Positions 17,178 through 27,322 of a stretch of DNA of 64,000 nucleotides are shown here, one piece after another. Under the pieces are notes generated by a model. It did no database searches. It saw only the letters and a list, made by a program, of their open reading frames with translations, and was not told the DNA's origin. How positions within the stretch are numbered: position 1 is the first letter of the stretch; each line of letters starts with the position of its first letter. A program made the position numbers and the translations under genes. Origin of the DNA: Candidatus Rhodoferax bjergmarkensis (GTDB lineage Bacteria; Pseudomonadota; Gammaproteobacteria; Burkholderiales; Burkholderiaceae_C); contig JADJFX010000002.1 of assembly GCA_016708345.1 (NCBI GenBank), forward strand, positions 248,001-312,000. The letters are read 5' to 3'.

Positions 17178-20100
17178 TGCAGCTGGCTGAAGTTTCCATT
17201 CGCCGCCCGGTGTTGGCCACCGTGCTGTCCTTGCTCGTGCTCTTGATAGGTGCTGTCAGCTTCACCAAACTGTCGGTGCGCGAGTACCCCAAGATCGACG
17301 AACCGGTGGTGACGGTCACGGTCAAATACGCGGGGGCCTCGGCTGACGTGATGGAATCCCAGGTGACCAAGCCGCTGGAAGACTCTATTGCCGGGATTGA
17401 TGCGGTGGACGTGATCACCTCCATCAGCCGCGCCGAGCAGACCCAGATTTCAGTGCGCTTCCGGCTTGAAAAAGACGCGGATTCCGCCGCTGCCGAGGTG
17501 CGCGACCGCACCTCCCGCGTGCGCAACCGCTTGCCGCAGGCGGTGGACGAGCCCGTGATTGCCAAAGTGGAGGCCGATGCGTTTCCGGTCATCTGGCTGG
17601 CGTTTTCCAGCGACACCCTGAGCGGCTTGCAGATCAATGATCTGGTGACCCGCATCGTCAAGCCCCGCCTGCAAACGGTGACCGGTGCTGCCGATGTACG
17701 CATTTTTGGGGAACGCAAATACGCCATGCGCGTTTGGCTTGACCCGGACAAACTGGCCGCCTACAAACTCACCACCCAGGATGTGGAAGACGCCCTGCGG
17801 CGCAGCAACCTGGAGGTGCCAGCCGGGCGCATTGAGTCCACACAGCGCGAGTTCAGCGTGACCTCGCAGACCGATTTGTCTAAACCGGGCCAGTTTTCCG
17901 ACATCATCATCAAAAACGTCAACGGTTTTCCGGTGCGCATGCGTGACATTGCCCGTGTGGAAGAAGCTGCTGCCGATGAGCGCAGTGGCATTCGGCTCAA
18001 TGGCAGGGTTGCAGTCGGAGCGGGTGTCATTCGCCAGGCCACCGCCAACCCGCTGGAACTGAGCAAAGGGGTTAGGGCGCTGATTCCCAAGCTGCAGGCG
18101 GATCTGCCCCCCGGCGTGACCATCAACATTGCCAATGACAACTCGGTGTTCATCGAAAAATCGATACAGAGTGTGTTTATGACCATTCTCGAATCGGTGG
18201 TGTTAGTCGCCTTGGTGATCTTTGTCTTTCTTCGCACTCTGCGGGCCTCCATCATTCCGCTGGTGACCATTCCGGTGGCCTTGATCGGCGCTTTCGCCCT
18301 GATGGCCATGGCTGGGTTCACCATCAATACGCTGACGCTGCTGGCGCTGGTGCTGGCCATCGGGTTGGTGGTGGATGACGCCATTGTGGTGCTGGAGAAT
18401 ATTTTCCGGCACATCGAAGAAGGGCTGGACCCGTTCTCCGCTTCCATCAAGGGCGTGCGCGAGGTCGGCTTTGCCGTGGTCGCCATGACGCTGACGCTGG
18501 CTGCGGTCTATGCGCCGCTGGCCTTTACGCCGGGGCGCACCGGGCGTCTGTTTGTAGAGTTCGCGCTGGCGCTGGCCGGGGCGGTGGTGGTGTCCGGCTT
18601 CATTGCTTTGACCCTGTCGCCGATGATGTGTTCACTCTTGCTCCGGCACAACCCCAAACCGAGCTGGTTTGACCGGGGCATGGAACGTGTGTTGAATGCC
18701 ATCACCGCACGTTATCAAAGCGCCCTGAGCTGGCTGGTCACCACTGGTTACGATCGGCAGCGCGCAATGCAGGGGCGCGGCCCAGCGCTCAAGCGATTCT
18801 TTTTCAATGCGCGTTGGTTGGTCGTTGCCGTGATGCTGGTGTGCGCGGTGGCTATCATTGACTTATTGCCGACCATGAAACGCGAGCTGTCTGCGCTGGA
18901 AGACCGGGGGCTGGTCTTGGTGTCAGTGACGGCACCGGATGGTGCCACACTGGCCTATACCGATCGTTATGTCAGCGCCATCGAGCGCCTTGGGCAGCCC
19001 TACAAGGAGTTTGACCGTATTTTTGTCTCGTCCGGCAACCCCACCGTGTCGCAAGCCAGCGTGATCATGCGGGCGGTGGATTGGGACCAGCGCGAGCGCT
19101 CGGTGCTCGACATTGCGCGAGAGTTGCAGCCCAAGCTGGCCGCCTTGCCCGGTGTCAATGCGTTTCCGATCACGCCTCCCTCGCTGGGGCAGGGCTTTCG
19201 GGAGCGGCCGGTCAACTTTGTGATCGTGACCTCGGAAAGCTACCAGAACCTGTCCGCTGTCACGCGGCAGTTCATGGACGAAGTGGCGAAAAACCCCGGC
19301 ATCGTGAGTGCCGATATTGACCTGCGACTGAACAAGCCGGAACTCAAAATCGAAGTGGACCGTGAAAAGGCCGCCGACCTGGGCGTCAGCGTTGACGTGG
19401 TGGCGCGCGCCATTGAAACCATGCTGGGGGGAAGGCAGGTGACGCGTTACAAGCGCGATGGTGATCAGTTTGACGTGATTGTGCAAACGGCGGGCAGTAG
19501 CCGTGACACGCCCGATGATGTCGAGAAAATATTTGTGCGCGGGCGCAATGACGCCATGATTGCGCTGGCCTCGCTGGTCAAAGTGCGCGAGTCGGTCGCT
19601 CCGCGAGAACTCAACCATTTCAGCCAGCGCCGCTCGGTCACCATCACGGCCAATCTGGCGGCTGACTACTCGCTGGGTCAGGCGCTCGATTTTCTGGACA
19701 GTACGGCCGCCAAGGTGCTTAAACCCGGCTACAGCACGGACTTGAACGGCACCTCGCGCGAGTTCAAAAAATCTCAGGGCTCGCTGGCGATTGTGTTTGC
19801 CCTGTCGCTCTTGTTCATTTTTTTGGTGCTGGCGGCGCAATTCGAGAGTTTTGTCGATCCGCTGGTGATCATGCTGTCGGTGCCCTTGTCGATGATCGGC
19901 GCGCTGCTGGCCCTCAAGTGGTCGGGCGGCTCGCTCAATGTGTATTCTCAGATCGGCCTGATCACACTGGTGGGCTTGATTACCAAGCACGGTATTTTGA
20001 TTGTGGAGTTCACCAACCAGTTACGTGAACAGGGGCTGGACATGACGCAAGCGCTGGTCAAAGCCTCCAGCCAGCGCCTGCGCCCCATTTTGATGACCAC

Positions 20101-20317
20101 CGGTGCCATGGTGCTGGGGGCGGTGCCGCTGGCGCTGGCGCACGGTGCCGGGGCCGAGAGCCGCATGCAAATTGGTTGGGTGATTGTGGGCGGCATGTCG
20201 CTGGGCACCTTGCTGACCATTTTTGTGGTGCCCACCATGTACACCCTGTTTGCCCGCCAACAGGTACCCGGCGCGATCAAAACGGTGGAGCAAGACGCGC
20301 CGCAGACTGTCCTCTGA
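17177..20317 (+). CDS. RND multidrug efflux transporter permease (AcrB/HAE1 family)
   Basis: A 1046-residue proton-driven exporter. Twelve membrane segments are arranged in the usual two halves: one after the N-terminal cytoplasmic residues, five around 335-475, then one near 545 and five around 865-1030. The proton-relay aspartates are in GLVVDDAIVVLEN, and VSIRRPVLA at the N terminus and LITKHGILIVEF in the second half are typical. The partner adaptor gene is directly upstream. Substrate range cannot be read from the sequence. No adjacent regulator or outer-membrane channel is present. Confidence 0.95.
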   Translation: MQLAEVSIRRPVLATVLSLLVLLIGAVSFTKLSVREYPKIDEPVVTVTVKYAGASADVMESQVTKPLEDSIAGIDAVDVITSISRAEQTQISVRFRLEKDADSAAAEVRDRTSRVRNRLPQAVDEPVIAKVEADAFPVIWLAFSSDTLSGLQINDLVTRIVKPRLQTVTGAADVRIFGERKYAMRVWLDPDKLAAYKLTTQDVEDALRRSNLEVPAGRIESTQREFSVTSQTDLSKPGQFSDIIIKNVNGFPVRMRDIARVEEAAADERSGIRLNGRVAVGAGVIRQATANPLELSKGVRALIPKLQADLPPGVTINIANDNSVFIEKSIQSVFMTILESVVLVALVIFVFLRTLRASIIPLVTIPVALIGAFALMAMAGFTINTLTLLALVLAIGLVVDDAIVVLENIFRHIEEGLDPFSASIKGVREVGFAVVAMTLTLAAVYAPLAFTPGRTGRLFVEFALALAGAVVVSGFIALTLSPMMCSLLLRHNPKPSWFDRGMERVLNAITARYQSALSWLVTTGYDRQRAMQGRGPALKRFFFNARWLVVAVMLVCAVAIIDLLPTMKRELSALEDRGLVLVSVTAPDGATLAYTDRYVSAIERLGQPYKEFDRIFVSSGNPTVSQASVIMRAVDWDQRERSVLDIARELQPKLAALPGVNAFPITPPSLGQGFRERPVNFVIVTSESYQNLSAVTRQFMDEVAKNPGIVSADIDLRLNKPELKIEVDREKAADLGVSVDVVARAIETMLGGRQVTRYKRDGDQFDVIVQTAGSSRDTPDDVEKIFVRGRNDAMIALASLVKVRESVAPRELNHFSQRRSVTITANLAADYSLGQALDFLDSTAAKVLKPGYSTDLNGTSREFKKSQGSLAIVFALSLLFIFLVLAAQFESFVDPLVIMLSVPLSMIGALLALKWSGGSLNVYSQIGLITLVGLITKHGILIVEFTNQLREQGLDMTQALVKASSQRLRPILMTTGAMVLGAVPLALAHGAGAESRMQIGWVIVGGMSLGTLLTIFVVPTMYTLFARQQVPGAIKTVEQDAPQTVL

Positions 20318-20325
20318 CTTGTTGC

Positions 20326-20736
20326 TTATTCGCCGCGCTTTTTTCCTTCTTCGCCCCAGAAGCCACCCTTGCCCCAGAAGGCCTCGTCTTTGTCGGAAGA
20401 CTGCTCGGACTTGCGCTGCTTTACTTTTGGGTTTTTGCGTGGGTCTTTCGGCTTCTGCGTCGACTCGATGGCGCTGGATGAACCAATGGTGCCGGATGAG
20501 TTGCTGACCACGTTGCCTGTGCCAACATTGACAGCTGTGCGGCCTGAGCCGACGGCCACAGCCGTTTGGCCCTGGTTGAGTGTGTTTACCACTACGCGTC
20601 CACCATTGACGTTGACCGACGTGCCATCACGGGTGTTCACACTCACGTTGTTTCCATTCACCGAAACCTGTGCGCTGGTCATGAGTGCGGTGCCCAGCAA
20701 GGTGGTGCAAGCAAGGTATTGTTTTAAATTCATCAT
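20326..20736 (-). CDS. Secreted low-complexity protein, unknown function
   Basis: A 136-residue product with a signal peptide (about 1-22, cleaving after TSAQ). It then has repeated short Val/Asn/Gly strands (VSVNGNNVSVNTRDG, VNVNGGRVVVNT, VAVGSGRTAVNVGTG) that could form a small beta-repeat, and a Lys/Glu-rich tail with two FWG motifs. No family is recognised. It is convergent with the RND pump gene, 8 bp apart, and has 257 bp of upstream DNA. Confidence 0.6.
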   Translation of the reverse strand: MMNLKQYLACTTLLGTALMTSAQVSVNGNNVSVNTRDGTSVNVNGGRVVVNTLNQGQTAVAVGSGRTAVNVGTGNVVSNSSGTIGSSSAIESTQKPKDPRKNPKVKQRKSEQSSDKDEAFWGKGGFWGEEGKKRGE

Positions 20737-20940
20737 TATTTGTTCGCTTGAAGTCGTTTAAGTTCAGGTTGTGAAAATCTGATTCCAACGGCAGGGTCGA
20801 AACAGATGGGTGAGGCCTTGTAACGGTCACTGCTCAGACCGGTTTACACCGCTCGCATCAAAAGTGAAACAGTTCGTGCAGCGCCAGAATGAAAAATACA
20901 ACAAAAATAGCGGTTTGCGCACGTCAATATTGCGCAACAA

Positions 20941-20960
20941 GCTATAAAAGTAATAGCAAT
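20941..20960. repeat. Dispersed repeat, copy 3
   Basis: The 20-mer GCTATAAAAGTAATAGCAAT is identical to the copy at 35872. TTGCGCAACAA stands just before it. It lies in the 257-bp gap between the secreted protein gene and the aldolase-dehydrogenase gene, 33 bp past the latter's stop. Confidence 0.6.
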
Positions 20961-20993
20961 TTGACAGTCTGGAGGGCTACGAAAACCTGCCTT

Positions 20994-23048
20994 TCAGCGC
21001 AGCGCCGCGGCGATATTGCCGCCGTCCACCGTCATCACATGGCCCGTGGTCTTGAGTGACAGGGTCAGCGCCAGAAAGGCTTGTGCCACGTCTTGCGCCA
21101 GCACTTCTTGGCCCAGCAGGTTGCCGCTCATATAGTCTTGTTCACCCAGCCCGCGCGAACGCGAGCGCGAGGCGATCATGGCATCGGTCAGCAGGCCGCT
21201 GCGGATGCGATCGGCATTGACCGCGTTGCTGCGAATGCCGTCTGCGCCGTGCTCCAGTGCGTACTGTCGGCTCAGCAGCAGGGCAGCAGCCTTGGCCGTT
21301 CCGTAGGCACCGAAGTTGGCACCGGGGTTAACGGCCTGCTTGGATGCATTGAAGAGCAGGGTGCCGCCGGTGCCTTGGGTCTTCATCACGCGCACGGCAT
21401 TTTGTGCCACGTACTGGTGGGCGAAGAAGTTCAGCTCAAAGCTCTTGCGCAAAACGGCATCGTCCAGCGTGGCCATGGCACCTTCCCAGGCTGCGCCGGC
21501 GTTGGAGACGACGATGTCCACCCCGCCAAAGGTGGCGCATGCGGTATCGAACGCTGTACGCACCGCCTGCGGGTTGGTCACGTCGCAGACCAGTCCCAGT
21601 GCTTTGCCGCCCACGCTGCGCGCTGCTTGCGCGACTGCCGGTGCGTCATGGTCCAGCAGCACCACTTCGGCCCCGTTGTCGGCCAGCAGTTTGGCGGTGG
21701 CCAGGCCAATGGCACCTGCCGCGCCGGTCACCAGCGCCACCTGCCGGGCCAGTGCGGGCTCTTTGCCTTGCGCCAGCTTGGCCTGCTCCAGCGACCAGTA
21801 TTCCATTTCAAACAGGTTTGATTCGGGCAAGGGTTCAAAACGGCCCACCGCTTCGGCGTCGAGCACGGTCTCAATGGTGGCTTGTGCCAGGTCGGCGTTG
21901 ATGATGGCGTCTTTTTTGGACTTGCCCCAGGCGATCAGCCCCAGGCCCTGCACCAGCACCACGCGGGGCATCGGGTCCAGCTCCTTGCGTTTGCCGGCAA
22001 ACAGGGCGTCATTGGTCTGGAAGTAGGTGTGGTAGTGGGCGATGTAGGCCACCAGGCGCTCCTGCGCCACCTGCTTGAATTGATTGAGCCTGTCGGCATC
22101 GGGCAGCGGCAGAACCAGCGGGCGGTTTTTGGTACGGATGGTGTGGTCGGGCGTGATGGGGCCGGTCCAAGCGACAGTGTCGAGGTCAGCGCGTGCGCAA
22201 AAATCATCCACCGCGCCACCACTTCGCACCTCAGCCACCCAGCGTGTGTAGCGGCCTTGGCCCAGCGGCAACGCAAGCAGGCCACGCACCAGAGGCAGCA
22301 CTTGCGCCATGTTTGCCAGCGTGGCGGGCGGGTTGACTTTGGCTGGCTGGGGCCGGGCCTGGCGGGCGATATAGGCCTCGGCGCGTGACACCATCTCGAT
22401 CATGCGCTCGTAAGCTTCTTTGGCCGTGCTGCCAAAGGTGAAGATGCCGTGTTTGTGCAGGATCAGGCCTTGCGCGTCGGGCGATTGGGCAAACACCTTG
22501 GCCACCTCTTTGGCCAGCGCAAACCCCGGCATCACAAAGTCCAGCACCGGCATGGTGGGGCCAAAAATTTCGCGGCACAAGGCCAAGCCGTTGGCTTGGT
22601 TAGACACCGCCAGTACGGCGTTGGCGTGGGTGTGGTCGATGAACTTGTGGGGAAGGAAGGCGTGCAGCAGGGTTTCAACCGAGGGGTTGGGAGCCTGGCT
22701 CTCTAGCAGGTTGCCACGCTGGGCGTTCACCATGTCTTCGTCGCTGAGCTGGTCCAGCGCCTGCAGGCGCTGCATGGGCGCGAGCCGCACGGCGGGAATG
22801 CCGGCGGGCTCGATCACCGCCATGTCCCAGCCTGAACCCTTGACGCAAATAACATCGATCTCTTCGCCACTCACGTCGCGCAGGCGCGTCTTGACCGAGG
22901 TGTTGCCGCCGCCGTGCAGCACCAGTGCACTCTCGCTGCCCAGCAGGCGCGAGGTGTACACGCGCAGCGCCACGTCTTCTGAAATGCCTTGGTCACGGTA
23001 GTGGGCCACCATGCGGGTCGCATCTTCATCTTGCCAACGGTTTTTCAT
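20994..23048 (-). CDS. Bifunctional class II aldolase / short-chain dehydrogenase
   Basis: A 684-residue fusion. Residues 1 to about 420 form a class II aldolase/RhaD-like domain, with GGGNTSVKTR and the metal-ligand histidines in FIDHTHANAV and LILHKHGIFTFG. Residues about 430-684 form an SDR with VTGAAGAIGLATAKLL (dinucleotide site), NASKQAV and the catalytic YGTAK. The architecture matches the RhaEW type, which splits rhamnulose 1-phosphate to DHAP and lactaldehyde and oxidises the latter. No rhamnose genes are nearby; mtnA and mtnK lie 4 kb away on the same strand, so a methylthioribulose or deoxyribulose phosphate substrate is also possible. Confidence 0.85.
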   Translation of the reverse strand: MKNRWQDEDATRMVAHYRDQGISEDVALRVYTSRLLGSESALVLHGGGNTSVKTRLRDVSGEEIDVICVKGSGWDMAVIEPAGIPAVRLAPMQRLQALDQLSDEDMVNAQRGNLLESQAPNPSVETLLHAFLPHKFIDHTHANAVLAVSNQANGLALCREIFGPTMPVLDFVMPGFALAKEVAKVFAQSPDAQGLILHKHGIFTFGSTAKEAYERMIEMVSRAEAYIARQARPQPAKVNPPATLANMAQVLPLVRGLLALPLGQGRYTRWVAEVRSGGAVDDFCARADLDTVAWTGPITPDHTIRTKNRPLVLPLPDADRLNQFKQVAQERLVAYIAHYHTYFQTNDALFAGKRKELDPMPRVVLVQGLGLIAWGKSKKDAIINADLAQATIETVLDAEAVGRFEPLPESNLFEMEYWSLEQAKLAQGKEPALARQVALVTGAAGAIGLATAKLLADNGAEVVLLDHDAPAVAQAARSVGGKALGLVCDVTNPQAVRTAFDTACATFGGVDIVVSNAGAAWEGAMATLDDAVLRKSFELNFFAHQYVAQNAVRVMKTQGTGGTLLFNASKQAVNPGANFGAYGTAKAAALLLSRQYALEHGADGIRSNAVNADRIRSGLLTDAMIASRSRSRGLGEQDYMSGNLLGQEVLAQDVAQAFLALTLSLKTTGHVMTVDGGNIAAALR

Positions 23049-23079
23049 GTCATTTCACTTTTGGTTAATGCCTGTTGAT

Positions 23080-23763
23080 CTACATGACCACCGGGCCGCC
23101 CTTGGACACGGCACGCAGGTAGGCGGGTCGCGCCTCCATGCGGGTCTTGTAGGCGGCCAACTTCGGGTAGCGCGTGGCATCAGCACCGCGTGCCAGCGCA
23201 GCCACCACGGCAAAACTCATCTGAAAATCGGCCACGCTGATGTGTTTTCCGGCAAACCAAACATGCTTGCTCAGGTGAGTCTCCATAAACCCCAAGGCCG
23301 TTTCAAGATTCGGGTTGATCAGTTTGGCCTGCACTTTGGCGCACAACTGGCGCGCAATGGGCCGCACAAAAAATGGCATGGGCTGCGTCGGGATGGTCAT
23401 GAACACCAGCTTCATCACCAGCCAGTTCATCAGGGAGCCTTCGGCATAGTGCATCCAGAAGCGGCACTGGCGGTATTCAGGGGTGCTAGGGGCTGGTTGC
23501 AGATGGGCCAGTTCGCCCTTGCCCTGCGCGCCATAGCGCTCCACCAGGTACTCCAGAATTGCGCCCGATTCGGCAATGGTCTCACTGCCATCGGTGATCA
23601 CGGGTGACTTGCCCAGCGGGTGGACGGCTTTGAGTGAAGCCGGTGCGAGTTTGGTTTTGGGGTCGCGTTTGTAGAGCTTGATTTCATAGGGTACGCCCAG
23701 TTCTTCAAGCAACCACAGCACGCGCTGTGAACGGGATGTTTCGAGGTGGTGGACTGTAAGCAT
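23080..23763 (-). CDS. Glutathione S-transferase family protein
   Basis: A 227-residue protein: an N-terminal thioredoxin-like domain with LTVHHLETSRSQRVLWLLEELG and SPVITDGSETIAESGAILEYL (the glutathione-contacting E-S pair), and a C-terminal helical domain with the N-capping motif ISVADFQMSF. The active-site Ser is probably in SRSQR. The ATG at 23763 matches usual GST starts; an upstream extension has no support. It follows the aldolase fusion upstream with a 31-bp gap, so the two may be co-transcribed. Confidence 0.9.
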   Translation of the reverse strand: MLTVHHLETSRSQRVLWLLEELGVPYEIKLYKRDPKTKLAPASLKAVHPLGKSPVITDGSETIAESGAILEYLVERYGAQGKGELAHLQPAPSTPEYRQCRFWMHYAEGSLMNWLVMKLVFMTIPTQPMPFFVRPIARQLCAKVQAKLINPNLETALGFMETHLSKHVWFAGKHISVADFQMSFAVVAALARGADATRYPKLAAYKTRMEARPAYLRAVSKGGPVVM

Positions 23764-23981
23764 GCGTTGGATTATCCACGGCACGGGTAAATCAGCGTGC
23801 AGGCCAAAAACCGTGAAATCTGACCGCAATTGCCAAAACAATCGGGAGCTGCATCTTGCCAGGTTTGAACAAGATCAAGATACTCCAACCCATGCCCGGA
23901 ACCAGTCCGAGCATCCGTGAAAGTTAAAAACATTCGCGGCTCTAAAAAAGTGAATGACAAAAAATAACAGGAGACATCAAC

Positions 23982-25022
23982 ATGAGCAGCGATACCTACA
24001 CTCTGACGCCAGCTTCCGCATGGGGTGTCTCCACCAACCAAACGCATTCTTTTTCATGGGGCGAGCGCATTGCCTACCTCAAGCGTTTTGGTACCAATTG
24101 CAACGCCTTTGCGTCGTTTCAGTCGGGCATGGATTATTTTGATGTGCGCGATGTGGGTTATGTCTCTTACCGCCGCATTTTTGGTTTGGTTGTGGCGCTC
24201 AGCGACCCAATTTGCCATCCCAGCAATGTGCATGCTGTGGTGGCCCGCTTCACAGAACGATTTCCCAAGGCCATCTGGATTCAAATTTCTCCTGAACTCG
24301 CAAGCCACATCGCCCAAACCCATGGCCACTATTGCTCGCAACTGGGTTCGGAAAACAAGGTCATGCTGAACACTTGGACCATGGCGGGCAAAGAACGCCA
24401 GTCGCTGCGCAAAACCGTCAACCAGGCCAAAACACAGGGCATCACAATTGCCGAGGAACCCTACCTGGGCCAGCAATCCGCCCAGCACCAGGAGCTCGAA
24501 CAGGCCTCGAAAAATTGGCTTAAAACCCGTGTGGTCAAAAAAGAGGTGAAATTTTTGGTGCGCCCGATGGAAATGGAATACCGCGAAAACTGCCGTTATT
24601 TCTATGCGCGCAAAGACAGTCATGTGGTGGGCTACATCTGCTTCGACCCGATTTACCGCGACGACAAAGTCATTGCTTATGCCCCCAATGTGTCAAGGGC
24701 GTGGGCAGGTTTCAAACGTGGGCTTTGGTATTCCATGATGATTCATGCCATGAACCTCATGAAAGAAGAGGGCATTGAGTACATCGACCTCGGCTTGTTC
24801 CCAGCCCGCGTATCGCAGGAGATGGAATCGTTCGAGTCCCCCCTGGTGCACAAGCTGATGAATTTTATCTACAACAAATGTGGCTGGCTTTACAGCTGCA
24901 AGGGGCTGGATTTTGCCAAGTCCCGGTTCGATGGCAAGTTCACCAAAACCTTTATCGCCCACCGCTCTCGCCTTCCGCTGTATAGCATTGGTGCCGTGTT
25001 AAAGAGCAGTGGCGTCATTTGA
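23982..25022 (+). CDS. DUF2156 / phosphatidylglycerol lysyltransferase C-terminal-like protein
   Basis: A 346-residue protein with the two-GNAT-fold pattern of DUF2156 (the catalytic domain of MprF). The block RQSLRKTVNQAKTQG (about 147), then ENCRYFYARKDSHVVGYICFDP (about 205-225) and GIEYIDLGLFPA (about 268) fit the family. No membrane flippase part is present, so it would be a soluble aminoacyl- or acyl-transferase; the substrate is unknown. A strong site, ACAGGAGACATC, precedes the ATG. It converges with the kinase gene, 7 bp apart. Confidence 0.7.
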   Translation: MSSDTYTLTPASAWGVSTNQTHSFSWGERIAYLKRFGTNCNAFASFQSGMDYFDVRDVGYVSYRRIFGLVVALSDPICHPSNVHAVVARFTERFPKAIWIQISPELASHIAQTHGHYCSQLGSENKVMLNTWTMAGKERQSLRKTVNQAKTQGITIAEEPYLGQQSAQHQELEQASKNWLKTRVVKKEVKFLVRPMEMEYRENCRYFYARKDSHVVGYICFDPIYRDDKVIAYAPNVSRAWAGFKRGLWYSMMIHAMNLMKEEGIEYIDLGLFPARVSQEMESFESPLVHKLMNFIYNKCGWLYSCKGLDFAKSRFDGKFTKTFIAHRSRLPLYSIGAVLKSSGVI

Positions 25023-25029
25023 AAAAGCG

Positions 25030-27163
25030 TCACTCACCGTGGATTTGCTTTGATTTCGCCTTTGCCTCGGCCACGTTGTCCTGTAGCAATGGCAAGGTGA
25101 ATAAAAATTGGGTGCCTTTTCCGGCAACTGTTTTCACCAGCACCTCGCCACCTGCATTTTTTGTTTCGCTCATAACGGCTGCCAGGCCAATGCCGCGCCC
25201 CGCCAGATCGCTTACTTTGTGCTGTGTGCTGATGTTGTCCATGAAGATGATCTGGGCAAGGGCATCATCTGACATTTGTGCCACTTGATCTGCTGAATAA
25301 ATGCCCTTGGCCACCGCGCTTTGGCGCAGGTTTTCCAGATTGATGCCGGCACCATCATCGGCGATGCACAGGTGAATGGTGTTGTCGTGAACCGCCACGC
25401 TGCAGGTAATTTTGCCGAGATCGTCTTTTTGAGCCTCCCAGCGTTCCTCGGGTGTTTCCAGGCCGTGCGCGACCGCATCGCGGAACACATGCACCAGCGA
25501 ATGCAGGAACGGGCGGTAATCGTTGGGGTCAATCCAGACATCGTCCCCACCATTCACTTCAATGGGGGCTAGCTCTTTTCCTGTGCGCTGGGCCGCCTGC
25601 TTGAGCACGCCGTCAAAACCCAGAAGCACATCTTTGAATGAAACCTTGCGCAAGGTGCCGATTTCATGGAGCAAGCTGCGTATTTCGGCCACAGAGGTGT
25701 CGACCGTTTCACCCCGCAGCAGGCGAATAGCGAGCATCTCCAGTTGCCGCGCCTGGGCGTCAGACAAGACGATGCTGTCGCCCTGGCGCAGGAAGTCTTC
25801 ACCCAGTGCGTCCGACAGAACGGCCAGATCAGCGTCAAAGGGTTTCAACAAGGCCTGTGCTGACACAAGCTGCGTCAGCTGTGATGTGCTCAGCGCGTCG
25901 CCAAGACTGAGCAGGTTGGCGAGCTGGGTTTCGATCTCATGCAGCGCTTTGGGTGTGCTGGGAAAGCTGAACTGACTGAGCAAGCCTTTGTAAGTGTGGA
26001 TTTCGCGGTACAACTCCTTGACCAGAAGTTGGGGAGATTGCTCGCTTTGGAGCATGCGAGGCAGGCCAGTCGTCAAAAATTCTCTGAAGGCGTGGATGGT
26101 TTCAAAGAAGTTGCGACTGTCAGAGACGGCCATCACGATCAGTTCAAGCCTTCGCCTTTCACGGCTGAGCAGGGTTGCCATGTGTCGCTCGGCGGTGATG
26201 TCGGTCAGCACAACCATGAATTTTTGCTTGTCGAGCGCTTTGTATTCCGCTTTCAGGATGACATCCGCGTGCGTGATTTCAGTGGGCAGCAAGGACAGCA
26301 TGCTTTCGCGGGTGTCGGTGTCTGGCTCGTTTAGCACGGCGGCGATGACGGTGCCCAAAAGATCGGCCTTGGCGGGGTCATTCTGGAAAAACAATTCTGC
26401 TGCATGGCAGCCGGCAGGCGAGCGCCCCAACATGGTTTCGCAAGCCAGGCTGTACTGCGTGTCGATCAGCAGATCGGGGCCGAAAGTCAGAAAGCCCTCA
26501 CCCGAGTTGTCCAGCAAACGCCTGAAATCCTGGTTTGCGTGTTCCAGCTGGGTTTGGGTGATTTGCAGGTTGTCCAGCGTTGATGCCAGCGCCTTATGAC
26601 TTTCTGAAAGCTTTATGCGTGTGTTGCGCAGCCTTTGGTTGGCACCAAAGGCAAGCAGCCCGATGACGATCAAATAAACCGAGCCAATGATCATGCTCAG
26701 CCATGCGGTAATCCAACCTGTTTCCGGGTGCTACGTGCCAGCCAAAGAACGGAATAGAAATCAGAATTCCGCACGCGATAGCGACAAAGCACTGAATCAG
26801 CCCTTTGACACCACTGTTGACGGCGTTGTTCACCAAGGCCGTGATGAACAATAAAAACGTGATCAGGAGGGGGAATTTCAGGGCCGCCATCCACAGGCCA
26901 AACAAGGCAGGATCGATCAGCATGTTGGTGAGTTCGGCCTTTTTGGGGTCCTTGGCCCGCGCGGCACGCCAGTACATGAAATGCGGGTACACCACAAACT
27001 GCAGTGCAAGCAGACCCCAAAGCACGGGTCCATAGCCCTTGCCCCAAACATGGGTCGCAATCACGATCAGCGCGGTGACAAACGAGCCTGCCCGCAAGCG
27101 GTAATTGTGGAGAACGGTCCAGTGAACTGGCTTCTTGCTGGCGGGGGACTCTGTATTTGTCAT
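25030..27163 (-). pseudogene. Membrane-anchored PAS / HPt / CheA-like histidine kinase, frameshifted
   Basis: Read with one base removed at 26726-26728, the gene gives about 710 residues. The N-terminal part has five or so membrane segments (27163 down to about 26640), then a coiled coil, a PAS-like domain (FRRLLDNSGEGFLTF), an HPt-like helix with the phospho-histidine candidate in EIHTYKGLLSQF, and a CheA-like ATPase domain (VHVFRDAVAHGLE N-box, CIADDGAGI, DLAGRGIGL). In the sequence as given, an extra C in the run at that site ends the first frame after HVAPG; the corrected junction reads HVAPETGWITAWLSMIIG. It may be a sequencing error. No cognate regulator is nearby. Confidence 0.75.
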
Positions 27164-27322
27164 GTTGCCGATGTTGTTATCACGCGAAATGAATCACTCT
27201 AGCAGGTGCAACGGATAAAGAACCAGACATGGATTCAACTTCGGTCGAAAACTCGTCGTTGTGGCGGATGGTTTCGATAATACTTTTCTGTGATCTACGC
27301 CTTATCTTCAGAGTCAACTTCT

